A stretch of DNA of 64,000 nt from Phaseolus vulgaris (lineage: Eukaryota; Streptophyta; Magnoliopsida; Fabales; Fabaceae). Below are positions 11,861 to 23,069 of the stretch, piece by piece (the stretch's first letter is position 1; the number at the start of each line of letters is the position of its first letter). Made by a program: the position numbers and the translations under genes. The notes under the pieces are model-generated. The model saw only the letters and a program-made list of their open reading frames with translations, was not told the origin of the DNA and searched no databases. The stretch is taken from contig NC_023757.2 of NCBI RefSeq assembly GCF_000499845.2, positions 8,222,447-8,286,446 of the forward strand. Direction: 5' to 3'.

Positions 11861-12734
11861 TAGGAATGGCAAAGCGGGGCGGGCCGTGCTGGCCGGCCCG
11901 CGGCCCGCAGGTAAAAAACGCGGGGCGGGATGACCTTTTCAACCCGCTAACCCGCATTAGCCCGCAACCCGCGCGGGCCAGTTGCGGGGCGGGGCGGGCT
12001 GGCCCGCAAACCCGCAAGAAAAAAATATTGACACTTAGTAGCAGCAGGCCAGCCTAAACTGGGTCATGCCAATTAAATCAATTTCAAACACGATAAAGGA
12101 GCAAGACACCAGTTAGAGAAGGAGAAGTAAGCAGAGGGTATTTTAGAAGTTACCCATGACCAAGCCAAAAGTTATCTTATTTTTATTGTATTATTTTTAT
12201 GAAAAATTAATTAATTAATTGTCATTGTTTTAATATATGTAGATGACGGGGAAGATTATAATTATGAAAAAATGGATGAAGGTTCTACTAAGGTGGCATC
12301 CAATGTTATTGAAATGGAAGAATGTCAATAATGTTTATGTTTAATGTTTTTGAATTAATGTTTATGTTTAATGTTTTGGAATTAAGTATTTTTAATGTTT
12401 TGGAAGTGGAAGAATAGTGATATTTGATATTTATCTTAATGTTTTGATGTTTGACTATATTTGAAAAGGAAGGAAAAAAAATTAGGTTTGATAATAACAA
12501 ATATATAGGTTTAATTTAACAATTTTTTAATAACAAAATGTAAAAAAATAAATTTTTAATTTTTAAAAAAAAAGAACGCGGGCTGGCCCGCAAACCTGCC
12601 AGCTCTTATGCGGGGCGGGTTGGGAATTCTAGCTCGCAATAACTTTGCGGGGCGGGCCAACCCGTCCCACATTTTTGCGGGCCAAGCGCGGGGCGAGCCA
12701 ATGCGGGGCGGGCTGGCCCGCTTTGCCATCCCTA
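11861..12734. mobile_element. hAT-type non-autonomous element, 874 bp
   Basis: The element has a perfect 8-bp target duplication, CCAGTAAG (11853-11860 and 12735-12742), diagnostic of hAT transposition. Its inverted ends are TAGGAATGGCAAAGCGGG and, at the right, CCCGCTTTGCCATCCCTA. Both ends are rich in GGGGCGGGC-type blocks. A short frame at 12243-12332 (starting DDGEDYNYEKMDEG and ending at a stop) follows an AG acceptor-like site and could be the acidic C-terminal tail of an ancestral hAT transposase. This would make the element an internally deleted derivative. The tail assignment is an inference. Confidence 0.85.
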
Positions 12735-13071
12735 CCAGTAAGCGTTTAAATTTGTAATTTTTTTTAAACGGATCCCTTTAGTAAAAAAAAAAAAACCATC
12801 ATAGTTAAAAACCCCTTAATTTATCAAATCAACCTTAATAGTATCAGATATATTATTTATTAAAAAATAGTAACAAAACTTTCTCTTCATATATTTAAGG
12901 CAAGTATGGAATCCCAGGATATTAGTATTTTGGAATTCTCCGGTGGTAAGAGACAAAGAAAGAGTATAATACAGTGTGAACATACATTTGAGTGGATTAA
13001 TGGGTAGTACGTAGTAATTAACGTATTAAACTAGCTTATGCTTATTAATTAGGTAGGTGTGGGGTGGGGGA

Positions 13072-14953
13072 TCACAGTTTAGAAGTAGCGTTGAGGAAGG
13101 TGGCGGCCCTTCCAAGGGAAAAGAACTTTCCGGTGGGCAAGAGATGCGGCGGAAGCAATGCAAGGGTGGCTGCGCAGGCGGCGGCGGCCTCGGGGGTGTG
13201 GGTACCCTTTCCCTTGGTCATGGAGGTTTGAGTGAAACCAGGGCAAAAACAGTTCACGCTCAACCCACTTCCCTCGTATGAATATCTCTTTGCCAACACT
13301 CTCGAATACGCATTCAGAGCCACCTTCGACACGGCGTATTCCGTCCAGTATGACGGCCACCCTTCCTTCTTCCACCTTCCCTCCCTCACGTCTCTAAGGA
13401 ACATACCCACCACTCCCTCTATCTCCTCCTCCATCAACTCCTCGCGCTCTAGCACTGCTCTTATCTCTGCGTTTCTCACCTTCTGCTCTCACAAACACAG
13501 TTCAACAAACAACGTATTACCAAAACGTATAAACGATTAACAAATACTCCTTCTCATATTACAAACTTAAACACCACATTAAATCTGAGACCATCATCCT
13601 CACACTCCTTCCAAAGGTGTGAAACCAGTGTGGACAAAAGAAACACATACATAAAAATAATAAAAGGGGAAGGAGAAAGAAAAGTGTAACAAAAAGAGAG
13701 ATTCTTCCTGCTTCATCATTTCTCTTTCACTTTAAAACCACAATAGCTAATATACTATAACCAAATGGTCACGTTTTAACGAATAAAAAGAAACTAAAAA
13801 ATAAATTCGTAAGAAATGAGTTTAGTCAGAAAATAATTTGAAGTTTAAGAAAGGTAATTTTTTTTGCATGGAGGAACATTTTAAGAAAGAAAAGAAGTAG
13901 AAGTAGAAGTAGAAGCATTAGGTACATTGAGGGAGCCAAGCCTTGAGCTAACGTTGAGCACACGAGTGATGGAAGAAGAGCAACGGAAGAGAGGGAGAAG
14001 AGCCTGAATGAGCAACTTGGGACCGTAGAAGTTAGTCTTCATCACGCTTTCAGCGTTCTCCACCGAGTTCTTCTCTAGCTCATTGTAAGATACCCCAGCA
14101 TTGTTCACCTGATCATATTACATTCAAAACGCCTTAGTTTTGTAATAATTCATGAGATGACGGAGATAGAATGTGAAAAGAAAAATAGTAGAACAAAAAT
14201 GGCACCAGAATGTCCAAGGTGGGTCCAAACTTGGCTTTGAAGGAGGAGGCGAAGGAGGACACAGAAAGGGGATCAGAGACATCTAGGAGTAGAAAATGAA
14301 CGTAATCACCAACCCCTTCTTCTCTCAGTGTCTCCACCGCAGCTTCCCCTCTCTGCTTGTTTCTAGCAGTCAGCACCACACTCACTCCAAGTTTCGCAAA
14401 ACGCTTCACCAATGCAAACCCTATGCCCTTGTTCCCTCCCGTCACCACCGCCACCGTCTCCTTCGTCCACCACCTTCATTCATTCACCACTCACTTAGCA
14501 CAGATACATTCAACATACACAACACGTGCAACACACCCCACCAACACTTTAATGTATTCTTGTCTAATCAAAACCACAAATTTATCTCAATAATAACACC
14601 TTCAATTCAAACTTTGTTTAAACATGATATCATTCTAAATCCAATTCTCATAATCTGTTTACACATAAGAATAGAAATGTTAAAAGGAAAGTCTTTATAG
14701 TTCCTAGGGAAGACCCTTTGGAAAAAAAAACGTTGTATTCAAATCCTTATTGCAAACTTGTTGAGTTACTAATAATCATTGCAAGCAGATTAGTTTCTGG
14801 ATTTTAGAACAGAAGAAACTAATGACAGGAAAAAAATGGTCTCTAGAATTGAAATTTTAAGATATTCTTGATTATCAAACATGCATATGCATAGATTGAT
14901 GGCTACCTGCTTGAGAGGAGAGAGGGAGAAGGAAAATAATGCTCGGGTTCCAT
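13072..14953 (-). CDS. short-chain dehydrogenase/reductase, NADP-type
   Basis: Four exons (14907-14953, 14206-14473, 13926-14108, 13072-13482) join in phase to encode 302 aa. All introns are GT-AG (433, 97 and 443 bp). Exon 1 encodes only 15 residues and two bases, starting MEPEHYFP; the AG|G junction gives Arg16 before WWTKETVAVV. Visible SDR features are the cofactor loop TGGNKGIG (27-34), NNAG (107-110), the catalytic Ser in NVSS (about 160), and Tyr215 and Lys219 in YAVSK. The long insert between Ser and Tyr is typical of the plant menthone/salutaridine-reductase-like class. From memory it is closest to uncharacterised carbonyl reductases such as Arabidopsis At5g61830. The substrate is unknown; it is probably cytosolic since no targeting peptide is evident. 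A weak TATA-like stretch lies near 15034-15045. Confidence 0.9.
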
Positions 14954-16551
14954 ATGTGTGAGAGAGAATATGAAGGAGCTTAGCTTCAATTAAGGAAGAC
15001 AGTGATGAGAGCAATGGAATAGGTGAGTGGATGGATATACATATAGAGAAAGATCCACACAGAAACATGCATTATTGGAATGAAGGAACAATCATAGAAC
15101 CAAACTAGAAGAGAGACACATAATATATGTAGACTTGGCTAGGGACAGTGGCGGTGGAACTATAAAATAAGCAGCAAAATGCAACGTGCAATATTTTTAC
15201 TAAATCTGCATTGTTAAGTCTTGCAGACGTAACCTCATATAATAAAACGCACGGTTAAATGCATTCTATAATTAATCTTTCCTCACCTTGAACGATTAAT
15301 TTCTTAATCCATAAAGATATATTTTTCTATGTGTTTAAACCTATGGAACTCTTGATTACATATGCTAAAAAACAAAAACTATCTTGTGAATCATATTACA
15401 CCATAAATTGATTTTTTATGAGATCATTTGAATTATTTAAAATAAGTTCATTGATTTCTTTTATATGAAAAATGTATTTTACACACACAAAATGTGCACA
15501 ATGACAGATTTCTCTTTCTAGTATTTATAGTTATAAATCATTTAGAAGTCAAATTCTCTAATTAAATACAGGATTTTATAATACTTTATGATAATATTAA
15601 GTATAAGTAAAATAGAAGATAATATATAATTATATAACTAACGTATGCTTAAAAAATTATAACTAAGAAATATGACTAAAATAATAAAATGGGAAAGATT
15701 TTCTTCCTATATACTGAGATTCTTTCCGTTACAATTTAATATATTTATATTTATGCATGTGTATAAATAGACATTGTTTACCAAATTAATAAAAATCTTA
15801 CGTCCATACATAATGCACTTTTTATTTATGCACACCCACATGCAAAATCACATGCAAGATAACGACGATGATGATTAATATTAAATAGAAGATGATAATT
15901 TTCATATAAAATAGAAGTTGATAATGATAATAATAGATCATAAATTAAAATAAAATATTTTACATGTTAACGTTCTAAAGAGAATTTATAAATGTTGTCC
16001 TTTCAAGCATATAATTAGTATGATTGTTTTGTAATGGCTACCTTAACTTGTGCAAATTAATTCAACCACTGATGATTTCGGATGGTAGGACTTCTTTTGA
16101 AAATGCATGATGGTATTTTTTAAAATAAGCCAATGACTACATTTTATAATATATGTTTTCTGATATATCTAATAATCTCATAGATTGAGTCGAGGTAAAA
16201 AAGAATTAACATTTCTTTCTTAAGCTTCTAAGACGTCTCTTAAGATTAAAATTGTGACGGAACTCCAAGTTCCAAAGTAGAAAATATCTTCAATGTAGTA
16301 ATTTATCCTAACAAGCATTTTACTATTTTTTTACTTTAGACAATATTAAATTAGACCACGGTATAAAAGTGTTATCTAAACACAGTAAATTTAATAATTT
16401 TATAAATCTGACTTAAAAACTATTAAAAGTCATGGTTGTTGAAGTGTTGATACTTTATGTCACATTTATCTTAATGTTGCCTTCAAAATGTGTGGCTTAA
16501 AACCATGATGTGTGGTTTCAAAATGTTATTTGGACGAACTTGAGGTGGAAA
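14954..16551. other. gene-free upstream region of the SDR gene
   Basis: This is the promoter side of the minus-strand SDR gene followed by AT-rich DNA. A TATATGTATATC-like sequence (minus strand, 15034-15045) lies about 85 bp before the SDR start codon. I see no other gene, RNA or repeat with clear borders. Confidence 0.4.
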
Positions 16552-16554
16552 CAT

Positions 16555-17979
16555 TACTACAAGAAAAAAGTATTTTAATAGAGATTATTTAGCGGAGGTT
16601 AATATAACTATAAAAATTGATTTAATTAATGGAGATTTCGTTAAGTTCCAAAGGTTATTCAAAAACCTCAATAAAATAAGAAAGGTTTTTTTAACATTAG
16701 TTAAATTTCAAATGTTTATTTTATAACCTCGACAAAATAATTGAGGTTTTTTTAACTTTTATTAAATTCCAAAGATTTATTTTAAAACTTCGACAAAATA
16801 ACGGAGGTTTTTTTATCCTTCGTTAAATTCCAAAGGTTTATTTTAAAATCTCAGCAAAATAACGAGGTTTTTTTAATCTTCGTTTAATTCCAAAGATTTA
16901 GTGTAGTCGTACTAAAACACTCCAGATTTTTCAAACTTCAATAAATAAATATAATTAAATCTATTTATAAATAAATAATTACAAACTATATAGTTTTAAT
17001 ATATTTTATAGTTAAATTCTCTAAAATTTTGAAAGTGTAACTTTACATTACAAATAAGTTTTCTAAAGTTTCAAAATTTTATTTTAAAAACAAAATAACC
17101 TTAGATAATAAGCATTTCAACAGTATTTGCATATTTCTTATGATTGATGGAAGTTGGTTTATATAATTTCTATTTTTTTGTTACAAGCTCATACTTCAAA
17201 AAACCATACTTATGTTGTTTTAGCTTTTGATGTACGTATATTTATGTGCAATTTTAGTTTTAGTTATAATTGTTAAAATTTAATTCTCGTAATTTTGAAA
17301 TATTTTAAATTAAAGCCTTTATTTTAAAATGCATCCAATAACTGTGAAAGTGAGAAGTAATAAAGTTAATCTTTCCTCGCAATATGTTCTTACAATCTTT
17401 GAAGTCCTCGTATCCAAAAACACACATGCCTTTGAAACCCACATCTGACAAATACTACAATTATTTAGGATATATAAAGTTAGGGCAGTAAGGTGATGGA
17501 AGAAGCAATATTAGAGTAAGAAGAAGATAATATCTTATCTAATGTTTCTTCTCCTTAGATATAATAGAGATAAGTGTGGGTGAATTGTGATTCATTGTTA
17601 GGACTGGTGTTGGCGGCCATTGAGCCTGTGCTGGAGAGCATTGTGTCTTTGGTGGAAGAGAGAAATTAAGAGGATCGTTAGAGATGGTGGAAAATGGGGT
17701 TGGAGGTTATTTCAAACGACAAGTCATTTTACGTTTTGAAACTCGTGGTATTTAATGGAGGTTTTGAAACCCATGATATTTTAATGAGGTTCTTAAAATC
17801 ATGGTATTTAACAGGGGTTGTGAAAGACTTTTCTTAAGGTTTAAAAAAACCTTGGGGAACACGTTCCCCAAGGATGGTTTGGCGGGGGAAACTGCAACCC
17901 TAGGTAAACGAATTAATAGAAGTTTTAACTCTGGATAATGTAAAAATAAACCCCGTTAAAATTATTTTTTCTTGTAGTG
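16555..17979. mobile_element. CACTA-like non-autonomous transposon, 1,425 bp
   Basis: The left end reads TACTACAAGAAAAAAG and the right end, inverted, reads CACTACAAGAAAAAATAATT, so the CACTA terminus survives on the right and has one C-to-T change on the left. A 3-bp duplication, CAT (16552-16554 and 17980-17982), matches En/Spm-type transposition. Subterminal tandem repeats lie inside the left end, and a shorter set of repeats lies at about 17735-17830. No transposase is encoded. Confidence 0.75.
16625..16905. repeat. subterminal tandem repeats of the CACTA-like element
   Basis: About four to five diverged copies of a ~66-bp unit contain GGTTTTTTTAAC, TTCGTTAAATTCCAAAGG and TTATTTTAAAACCTC. 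Subterminal repeats of this kind are where the transposase binds in En/Spm-type elements. No function can be shown for this decayed copy. Confidence 0.75.
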
Positions 17980-18399
17980 CATTGACACCATTTGTGAGGA
18001 CAAAACAATGATGGAGCTTCGGGCTCCAAAGAGGACAATAACTCGAATGTAGTGATTGACCCTAGTGATGTTATCTCAATGATATTGAGGTTAGAATATT
18101 GGGCGTGGGAATGGAAAAGTGGTTCCAAATATGAACCCACATTCATTTAGCCCTCAACAGGGGGCTTGCTCAAGTATTTTTCACATCACTTTGGAGTTAA
18201 GACCAAAGACAAATTATATAGACCTTCTTCTCTTAACCTTTTGAGACTCCTTTTAAAGACAAAATTTTGATGGAGTTTCGAGTTCTAAAGCGAACAACAC
18301 TACAACAAATCTAGGATTTATCGATGAAAAATTAGTGATAGATATTCATCAATAATTTACCACTAATCAATATCCATAAGTGATATCCGCCTATAACGG

Positions 18400-19212
18400 T
18401 TTATAATAATAATATAGTGATAATAATATTACTTAAGATAATAATAATCATAGTAAAATAATAAGACAAATAGTAATAATAATAATAATCATGTTAATAA
18501 TAATAATAAAATAATAATGTTATTAATTTTAATACATTTTTTATAATTATAATACTAATAATTTTATTTTATATAGATACATAATAAAATAAAAATATTA
18601 ATTTAATAATTTTACATAATAATAATATTAATATATATTAAAATGAAAATATTAACTTAATAACTTGTAATAATAATAATAATGATGATGATAATAATAA
18701 TAGTAATAATGTTGATAGTAGTAATAAAAAAATGATTATGATAATAAATATAATAAAATACTAGTAATTTTCTTATTAATAATAAGTTATGATAATAGTA
18801 ATACTAATAATTTTATTTTATATTAATATATATTAAAATGAAAATATTAATTTAATAATAACAATAAAAATGATAATAATAATAATAATAATAATTGCGA
18901 TAATAATAATTGCGATAATAATAATAATAATAATATAAAAAATAATTATGATAATAATTAGAATAAAAATATTAATAATTTTCTTATTATTAATAATAGT
19001 TTATGATAATAGTAATACTAATAATCTTAGTTTATATTAGTATATATTAAAACGGAAATGTTAATTTAATAATTTGATGTAATAATAATGAAGATAATAA
19101 TAATAATTTATTCTATATTAATATATATTAAAGTAAAAATATTAATAAAATCATTTTATTAGTAACATTATTATTATTATTAGTAATATTATTATTTGAT
19201 AGTAATATTATT

Positions 19213-19215
<3 letters not shown>
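18400..19215. repeat. AAT/ATA-rich microsatellite tract
   Basis: Most of this stretch consists of AAT, ATA and GATAAT repeats with scattered interruptions. A passage around TAATACTAATAATTTTATTT and ATTAATATATATTAAAATG recurs three times (near 18550, 18800 and 19020), so the tract has expanded in blocks of about 240 bp as well as by slippage. The preceding bases (17983-18400) hold no gene. Confidence 0.85.

Positions 19216-19216
<1 letters not shown>

Positions 19217-19264
<48 letters not shown>
19217..19264. repeat. (AT)n dinucleotide repeat
   Basis: There are about 24 uninterrupted AT units at the right edge of the AAT-rich tract. This is likely length-polymorphic. Confidence 0.97.
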
Positions 19265-19266
<2 letters not shown>

Positions 19267-20454
19267 CTTCTTCAAAATATTTAAATTGAATATTTAAAAT
19301 ATAGTAATAAAAGGGTAATTTTAAAGATTTTGATCCTACAAATAAATAAAAGAAACAATTAATATTTTAGAAATGTAAAGATATAATTATAAACATATTA
19401 ATGACAAATTTTAAATAGCAAAAGAACTTACTCAATTTGATGGAATACTTAAAGAGCTAAATGTTGGATCCGCGTTTATCACTAAGCAAAAAGTTATGGT
19501 TGATAGTCTCAAGGCACAATTCTTTCTACTTGACCCACTTGCCTCCACCATGATACAATTGATGTCACCTGCAACAATCTTTTCCTCAACAATTGTCTCA
19601 TTAGGAATCAAACTCTTCGACCGTGACTCATCCCACCTAGCCTATGCCATAGGACAATTATGTGAATTGCAACAATCACTTCATTGAGAATCAAACTTGT
19701 GACTTTGACTCTAATACTAATCATTGGATCAAGCGCTTACCACTAGACCAAAAGTTCTAGCTGATAGTTAGGGTGCAACTCTTTCTAGTTAAGAGTGTAA
19801 TAGCCTAAGTGTCAAGATTCGATATTGACTTGGCCCACTTTGATGGCCTTCTTCTCCATGCTTGTGTGTTTTCTTTTGTTTTGGATAAAAGAGAGTATAG
19901 TGGAGCGCGAAAGTGGTGGAGGAAGTGTATAAATAAAAAAATAATTATTTTATTTTTTTAGTAAAAAAAAAATATACCTCATTCACCCATTACTGTAGTG
20001 TGACATTTATTTTATTTTATTTTTAAAAAAAATGAATTTAATGTACTAACTAAAGGAATGTTTCATTTTAATCATCTAAAAGAGTTAGTATTAAGAATGA
20101 CAATGAATTTAGATTTAAGTAAAGTCTTGTATTTAAATTTTGTTAATAAAAAAATAATATAAAGAAGAGATTTCAATAGGATAGTTAAAAAATTAGTCAT
20201 CTTCATTAAAATATTTTGTAGCAAAAGTTTGATAAGATACTCTTATACATGTAACATATATAGAAAAAAATAGATGCAAAACAAAACTTTAATTATTTTT
20301 AATTAAGCCTTCTAACAATTTACATACTTGAATTTATATTTTTATCTTAATTGAATGAATTGAAACATGGATAAAATTTTATTTTTTAGTAATATGAATA
20401 AGGTTTTTTATATTTAATGAAATTTTATTTTTCTTTTAAAAAATATTTTTCTTA
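19265..20454. other. gene-free DNA with a ~65-bp direct repeat
   Basis: No gene is visible. A passage at about 19470-19535 (GCGTTTATCACTAAGCAAAAAG, then a GATAGT and CACAATTCTTTCTA passage) recurs in diverged form at about 19728-19795 (GCGCTTACCACTAGACCAAAAG and onwards). A 63-codon open frame at 19496-19687 lies between and partly within the copies and is probably chance. Confidence 0.4.
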
Positions 20455-20615
20455 TGTGTGTTGGCCTGCAGGCCCGCAGGTTACCTCTTATGCGAGGCAG
20501 ACCAATGAAATGAGCTCGCACTCCTTGCGTAGGGCGGGTCAACCCGACCCGCATTTTGCAGCCAAATGCAGGGCGGGCCTATGTGGGCAGACCAACCTGC
20601 ATTGCCACCCCTAAT
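20455..20615. repeat. degraded GGGCGGGC-type hAT element remnant
   Basis: The segment repeats GGCGGGT, GACCCGCAT and GGCGGGCC blocks and ends GCATTGCCACCCCTA. It closely resembles the right part of the intact hAT-type element at 11861-12734, which ends GCTTTGCCATCCCTA. Neither the left end nor a target duplication was found. Confidence 0.5.
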
Positions 20616-20799
20616 TAGTGGTGGAAGTGTGTGAGTCGGCTCCTAGTGTCAACTGCATATTCACCTTAGGATTCGTTTAGTTTACTTCCACTAGTATTTA
20701 CTTTTTTGCCTTTATTTTTGCTTTTACTTTCCTTTTTTATTTTCTTATGTTTAAGTCTTTGTGATACATAGGATTTTTCTGTGCTATTAGTAGATCATT

Positions 20800-21590
20800 T
20801 TGCATTCAGACACACACCTTAGTTTCTAAAAGTTGTTTTGAAGCTCTTTGGGAAAACTTCTGTGAGAACTATCTAAGGTAAACTCTGGCTAGGAAAATTT
20901 TGATACTTAAGTAGTCCATTGTGACTCACCTAACTTTCCTATAAGTGAACTTGGAGAAAACTCATACTAGATTCTTTGATTTACTTCACAAAAACTAAAA
21001 ATATTTTCGGAAACATTTTATCACCTAAGTTGAATTGATTTTTTTTGTGATAACAATTTCTGTTTTAAATTCAAAAATGGGTGATCATAGCATAATACAT
21101 ACATGCATTTCAAGATCTAACGATAAATCTAGAAAGAAAATATCTTTTGTGGATCCTCTTTTATCTTTCCCTCCAGAAAAATATTTAATGGTCAAAAGAT
21201 TACTTGGTAACCATTCTAGTAACTTAGAATAGTCACAAGAGGATAATCTATTCCACACAAGATGTAATATTTTGGATAAAACATTTTCTTTAGTTGTGGA
21301 TAGTGGATTTTGTTCTAACTGTTGCATTGAAAGAGTGGTCCTCAAGTTAAATCTTTCAACCACACTTCAGGCCAAACCTTATAAGTTATAATTGATCAAT
21401 GAGGATGATGGTATATTGTTGTGAGTAGGTAAGCAAATATTTCAATAACCATTGGATCTTATAAATAACCATTTTGTGTGACATTATTCCAATGGATACT
21501 AGGCATATTCTACTTGCCGCCCATGACAATTTTATCATAAAGCTATTCATGAATTTCAATCCAATAAAATCATTACATACAAAATATTAC
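20800..21590 (+). pseudogene. Gypsy retrotransposon leader and protease relic
   Basis: After a leader-like passage at 20830-20960 (shared with the region near 2660-2760), broken plus-strand frames at about 21230-21600 contain HTRCNILDKTFSLVVDSGFC, ERVVLKLNLSTT and AKPYKL. They match the order of a Gypsy aspartic protease: the HTRC lead-in, a VVDSG catalytic motif, then the VEKLNL and PYKL-type continuation. The active-site Asp is kept, but several stops interrupt the downstream part. The reverse transcriptase that should follow on this strand is absent; instead ATT-rich DNA starts at about 21600. Confidence 0.65.
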
Positions 21591-21599
21591 CAATGAATC

Positions 21600-22425
21600 T
21601 ATTTACATCGGTAAATTCAATATTATTATTAATATTAATATTTTATTATTATTATTATTATTATATTATAAATAATATTAATAATATTAAGAAAACTAAT
21701 ACTAAAAATATTAAAAATACTAAAAATATTAAAAATAGTAATTATATTAATCATATCAATAGTAATAATAATACTAATAACATTAATAATATTAATAGTA
21801 TTAACAATATTGAAAATATTAATAAGATTAAAAATATTAATAATATTAACAATATTAATAATATGAATAATTTTAATAATATGAATAATCTTAATAATAT
21901 TAAAAAATATTAAGAATATAAAAAATATTATTATAATATTAATATTATAAATAATAATCTTAAAAAAAGATAAAATTAATAAAAAAAGTTTTTTTTTAAA
22001 AAAAAAGTATGCAACACTACCTACTATTTTAATCAAATAGTAGAGGTGGTGAGTACTAGTTACAAACTCGATTTAGTGAGTATTGTCAAAGGATCAAAGT
22101 TGGTCGATAATACCTATGGACTGGAACTGGTGGTACATATTATGTACGAACTGAAGTTGATTGGTATTGCGTATGGTTGGAGTTTATGGATATTCCTATT
22201 ATTAATATTAATAATACTAATAATACTAAAAATATTCATAATATCAATAATATTAATATTATCAATAATATTAATAATACTAATAATATTAATAATACTA
22301 CTACTAATAATAATACTAATAAAATCAATAATACTAAAAATATTAATAATATTAACAACATTACTAATACTAATAATATTTATAATATGAATAGTATTAA
22401 TAATATTGATAATTAAGTTAAAAAT
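21600..22425. repeat. ATT/AAT-rich tract, two blocks
   Basis: Two long blocks (about 21610-21960 and 22195-22420) are built of ATT, AAT and AATATT units. They are separated by about 230 bp of unrelated DNA with ~50-bp imperfect repeats (GGTGAGTAC, GGTACATATTATG, GATTGGTATTGCG-like). The Asn/Ile-rich open frames on both strands here are products of the repeat, not genes. Confidence 0.9.
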
Positions 22426-22559
22426 ATTAATGGACGGCCAAATTATATGCAAACTCGATGTTGGGAAGATACTCATCCCAAAATCTGTGGTTACCATTTA
22501 GAACTGTCCTGAGCATAGTAGACAAAGACTTATTAACTCATTGAGAGGTAAAGTTATAC

Positions 22560-23060
22560 CGGAGAAGTTTGGAACAAAACGTCTGTAAAAACTAGCTAAA
22601 TTATGAAATTTGCTCACATCTCCCACACTGTGAGGTGTTGGTCATTCTTGGATGTCTTTGATATTCTCAGGGTCAACATGGACCCATTTTTATTTACTGC
22701 AAAATCTAGAAAAACTACACTTTTAACATAAAAAGTACATTTCTCAACATTAGCAAACAAATTATTGTGTCTCAGAACAACAAGACTTCCCTAAGATGAC
22801 CTACATGCAAATATAAACTAGGACTATAGACTAAAATGTCATCAAAATAAACAACTAAAAATTTACCTAGCAATCCCTAAGAACATGATTCGTTAGCCTT
22901 GTGAATGTGCTAGTAAGGTGCATTGGTAAGCCCAAAAAGCATCACTAACCATTCATATAGTCTAAATTTGATCTTAAAAACAATTTTCCACTCATCACCC
23001 TTTTCGATTATGATTTGGTGATAAGTGTGATTCTATATGTATCCACTGGAAATTGAATCA
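22560..23060 (-). pseudogene. Gypsy reverse-transcriptase relic
   Basis: Read on the minus strand, broken frames contain [34 protein letters not shown] and LHVGHLREVL in the order found in Ty3/Gypsy reverse transcriptase, including the catalytic FDD. There are numerous stops (for example after NAPY). It lies on the opposite strand from the protease relic at 20800-21590, so the two cannot be one undisturbed element. Confidence 0.78.
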
Positions 23061-23069
23061 TTCAAATTT

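Larger units (their letters stand above)
7295..12747. mobile_element. non-coding Gypsy-type remnant inside the fold-back element
   Basis: The right fold-back arm stops at 7295 and resumes at 12748, so this block was inserted. It starts TGATGACTTTTTACGGCAAG followed by GTGCACCG and a CGATCCCACAAGG passage. It later has CCTCAAGCAAAG and, near its right end, GGGTTGCCTCCCAGTAAGCG. I associate these passages from memory with non-coding parts of plant Gypsy elements of the Athila kind. No coding domain is visible, and no 5-bp target duplication is found at the junctions, so one end may be deleted. It contains two younger insertions (8417-10222 and 11861-12734). Confidence 0.4.
6426..12814. mobile_element. 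Mutator-like fold-back element, split by insertions
   Basis: The left arm (6426 to about 6745) starts GGGTTTTTGACCATGATGG. The right arm is its inverted copy but is cut in two: about 7045-7295 and 12748-12814, ending GTTAAAAACCC. Both arms are about 320 bp. The outer ends are flanked by CCTTAATTT (6417-6425 and 12814-12822, one base shared with the end), matching the 8-9 bp duplications of Mutator-like elements. The arms contain repeated GTCGTGCCAA palindromes, and the spacer (about 6746-7044) is AT-rich with no transposase, so the element is non-autonomous. The Mutator assignment rests on arm length and duplication size. Confidence 0.65.

Noticed and set aside
14134..14454. SDR protein starting at MAVV with a GTG codon
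   Set aside because: GTG is not a normal plant start; a proper ATG exon with consensus splice sites lies upstream at 14907-14953.
21593..22497. Asn/Ile-rich open frames up to 133 codons
   Set aside because: They are translations of ATT/AAT microsatellite DNA and occur on both strands.
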